In this document: positions 6,122-6,445 of the stretch, one piece after another
Numbering within the stretch: the stretch's first letter is position 1
Layout: each line of letters opens with the position of its first letter
NCBI GenBank assembly: GCA_021786915.1
Contig: JAJYMP010000625.1
Span: forward strand, 1 to 6,445
Origin: Chloroflexota bacterium
Lineage (GTDB): Bacteria > Chloroflexota > Limnocylindria > Limnocylindrales > CSP1-4
Direction of reading: 5' to 3'
DNA length: 6,445 nucleotides
Made by a program: the position numbers and the translations under genes
Notes under the pieces: generated by a model
The model's input: only the letters and a program-made list of their open reading frames with translations
The model's database searches: none
What the model was told of the DNA's origin: nothing

Positions 6122-6445
6122 CCAGTCGGTGTGCGCTGGGCCACCGGCGTGCCACCCGAACGATCGCGTGTTGACCCGCCGCCCCGCAATAGTCCATTTG
6201 GACGTGACTTGGCGTCCTCGTGCCGGAATAGCTTCGCTTCGACAGCCTGCCGGCAACACCACGGCTTGTGTCTCGTCCGGTGCGGATACACGAGATGTAT
6301 CCACACGCATACGGCCTCAAGCCTCAACCGGAGCGAGGGGGGTGTCTTCCCGGAAGTTGGTTCCCCTGCGAGGCCCTAAGCCGCGCCCATCAGCCTTCGG
6401 CACCGCGCAGACCGCGCGGACACCGCCTTGACGAGACGGCCAGGG
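6122..6445. other. Upstream region of the dimethylformamidase-like gene, no credible complete gene
   Basis: 324 bases with lower third-position G/C bias than the genes around it. It holds two inverted repeats: a strong one at 6280-6306, listed separately, and a small one with GTCCA (6192-6196) and TGGAC (6199-6203) in an AT-richer pocket. A tandem GCCTCAA repeat lies at 6314-6320 and 6321-6327. I found no promoter pair good enough to call. On the minus strand, codons from the right edge to a TAG at 6376-6378 (about 22 residues, ending RRLMGAA) have high G/C at third positions and could be the tail of a neighbouring gene, but this is too short to identify. Confidence 0.5.
6280..6306. promoter_or_regulatory. 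Inverted repeat, candidate operator
   Basis: GGATACA (6284-6290), a 5-base CGAGA spacer, then TGTATCC (6296-6302). Arms extend to 11 bases with one mismatch (GTGCGGATACA / TGTATCCACAC). The AT-containing arms are unusual for this GC-rich window and the size fits a homodimeric regulator site. It lies about 160 bases upstream of the preferred start of the dimethylformamidase-like gene. It could instead serve a gene beyond the right edge. No T-run follows on either strand, so a terminator is less likely. Confidence 0.45.

Noticed and set aside
6403..6419. Small hairpin CCGCGC/GCGCGG near the right edge.
   Set aside because: Six-base all-GC arms are common by chance at this composition; no T-run or gene context supports a role.

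Overview
This is a high-GC bacterial chromosomal window with strong G/C bias at third codon positions. No rRNA, tRNA, CRISPR array, insertion sequence or phage gene is visible. Lineage cannot be fixed from the window. An aerobic or facultative high-GC bacterium of Actinomycetota or Chloroflexota type is my guess, based only on composition and on the kinds of genes present.

Layout: (1) positions 1-427, minus strand, hold the N-terminal 142 codons of a xylulose-5-phosphate/fructose-6-phosphate phosphoketolase that runs off the left edge. (2) Positions 428-878 are a 451-base divergent control region with no credible gene. (3) Positions 879-4351, plus strand, form a tightly coupled two-gene operon. 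The first gene is a fusion of electron-transfer-flavoprotein beta and alpha subunits (EtfB-EtfA, 630 aa). The second is an ETF:quinone oxidoreductase carrying a FixX/EtfX-like ferredoxin tail (EtfC-EtfX, 526 aa); it starts on the stop codon of the first (TGATG). (4) Positions 4352-4456 are a short convergent gap with a perfect 26-base palindrome likely to act as a terminator. (5) Positions 4457-6121, minus strand, encode a membrane-anchored, extracytoplasmic protein whose C-terminal half resembles the large (beta) subunit of N,N-dimethylformamidase. (6) Positions 6122-6445 are mainly upstream sequence for that gene, with a clear inverted repeat that could be an operator.

The most interesting part is the ETF operon. 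The FixABCX/EtfABCX electron-bifurcating complex normally uses four polypeptides, but here all four functional parts are packed into two. The EtfB half has the DGDTAQ motif typical of bifurcating ETFs rather than the canonical AMP-binding form. The quinone oxidoreductase has the overall sequence of mitochondrial-type ETF-QO, but with exactly four extra cysteines placed as in 2[4Fe-4S] ferredoxins. The inferred job is to take electrons from NADH (or a dehydrogenase), pass some to quinone in the membrane, and possibly drive reduction of a low-potential ferredoxin.

The phosphoketolase makes acetyl-phosphate from sugar phosphates. It shares only a divergent intergenic region with the ETF operon, so a functional link is possible but unproven. 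The dimethylformamidase-like protein is convergent with the operon and probably unrelated to it.
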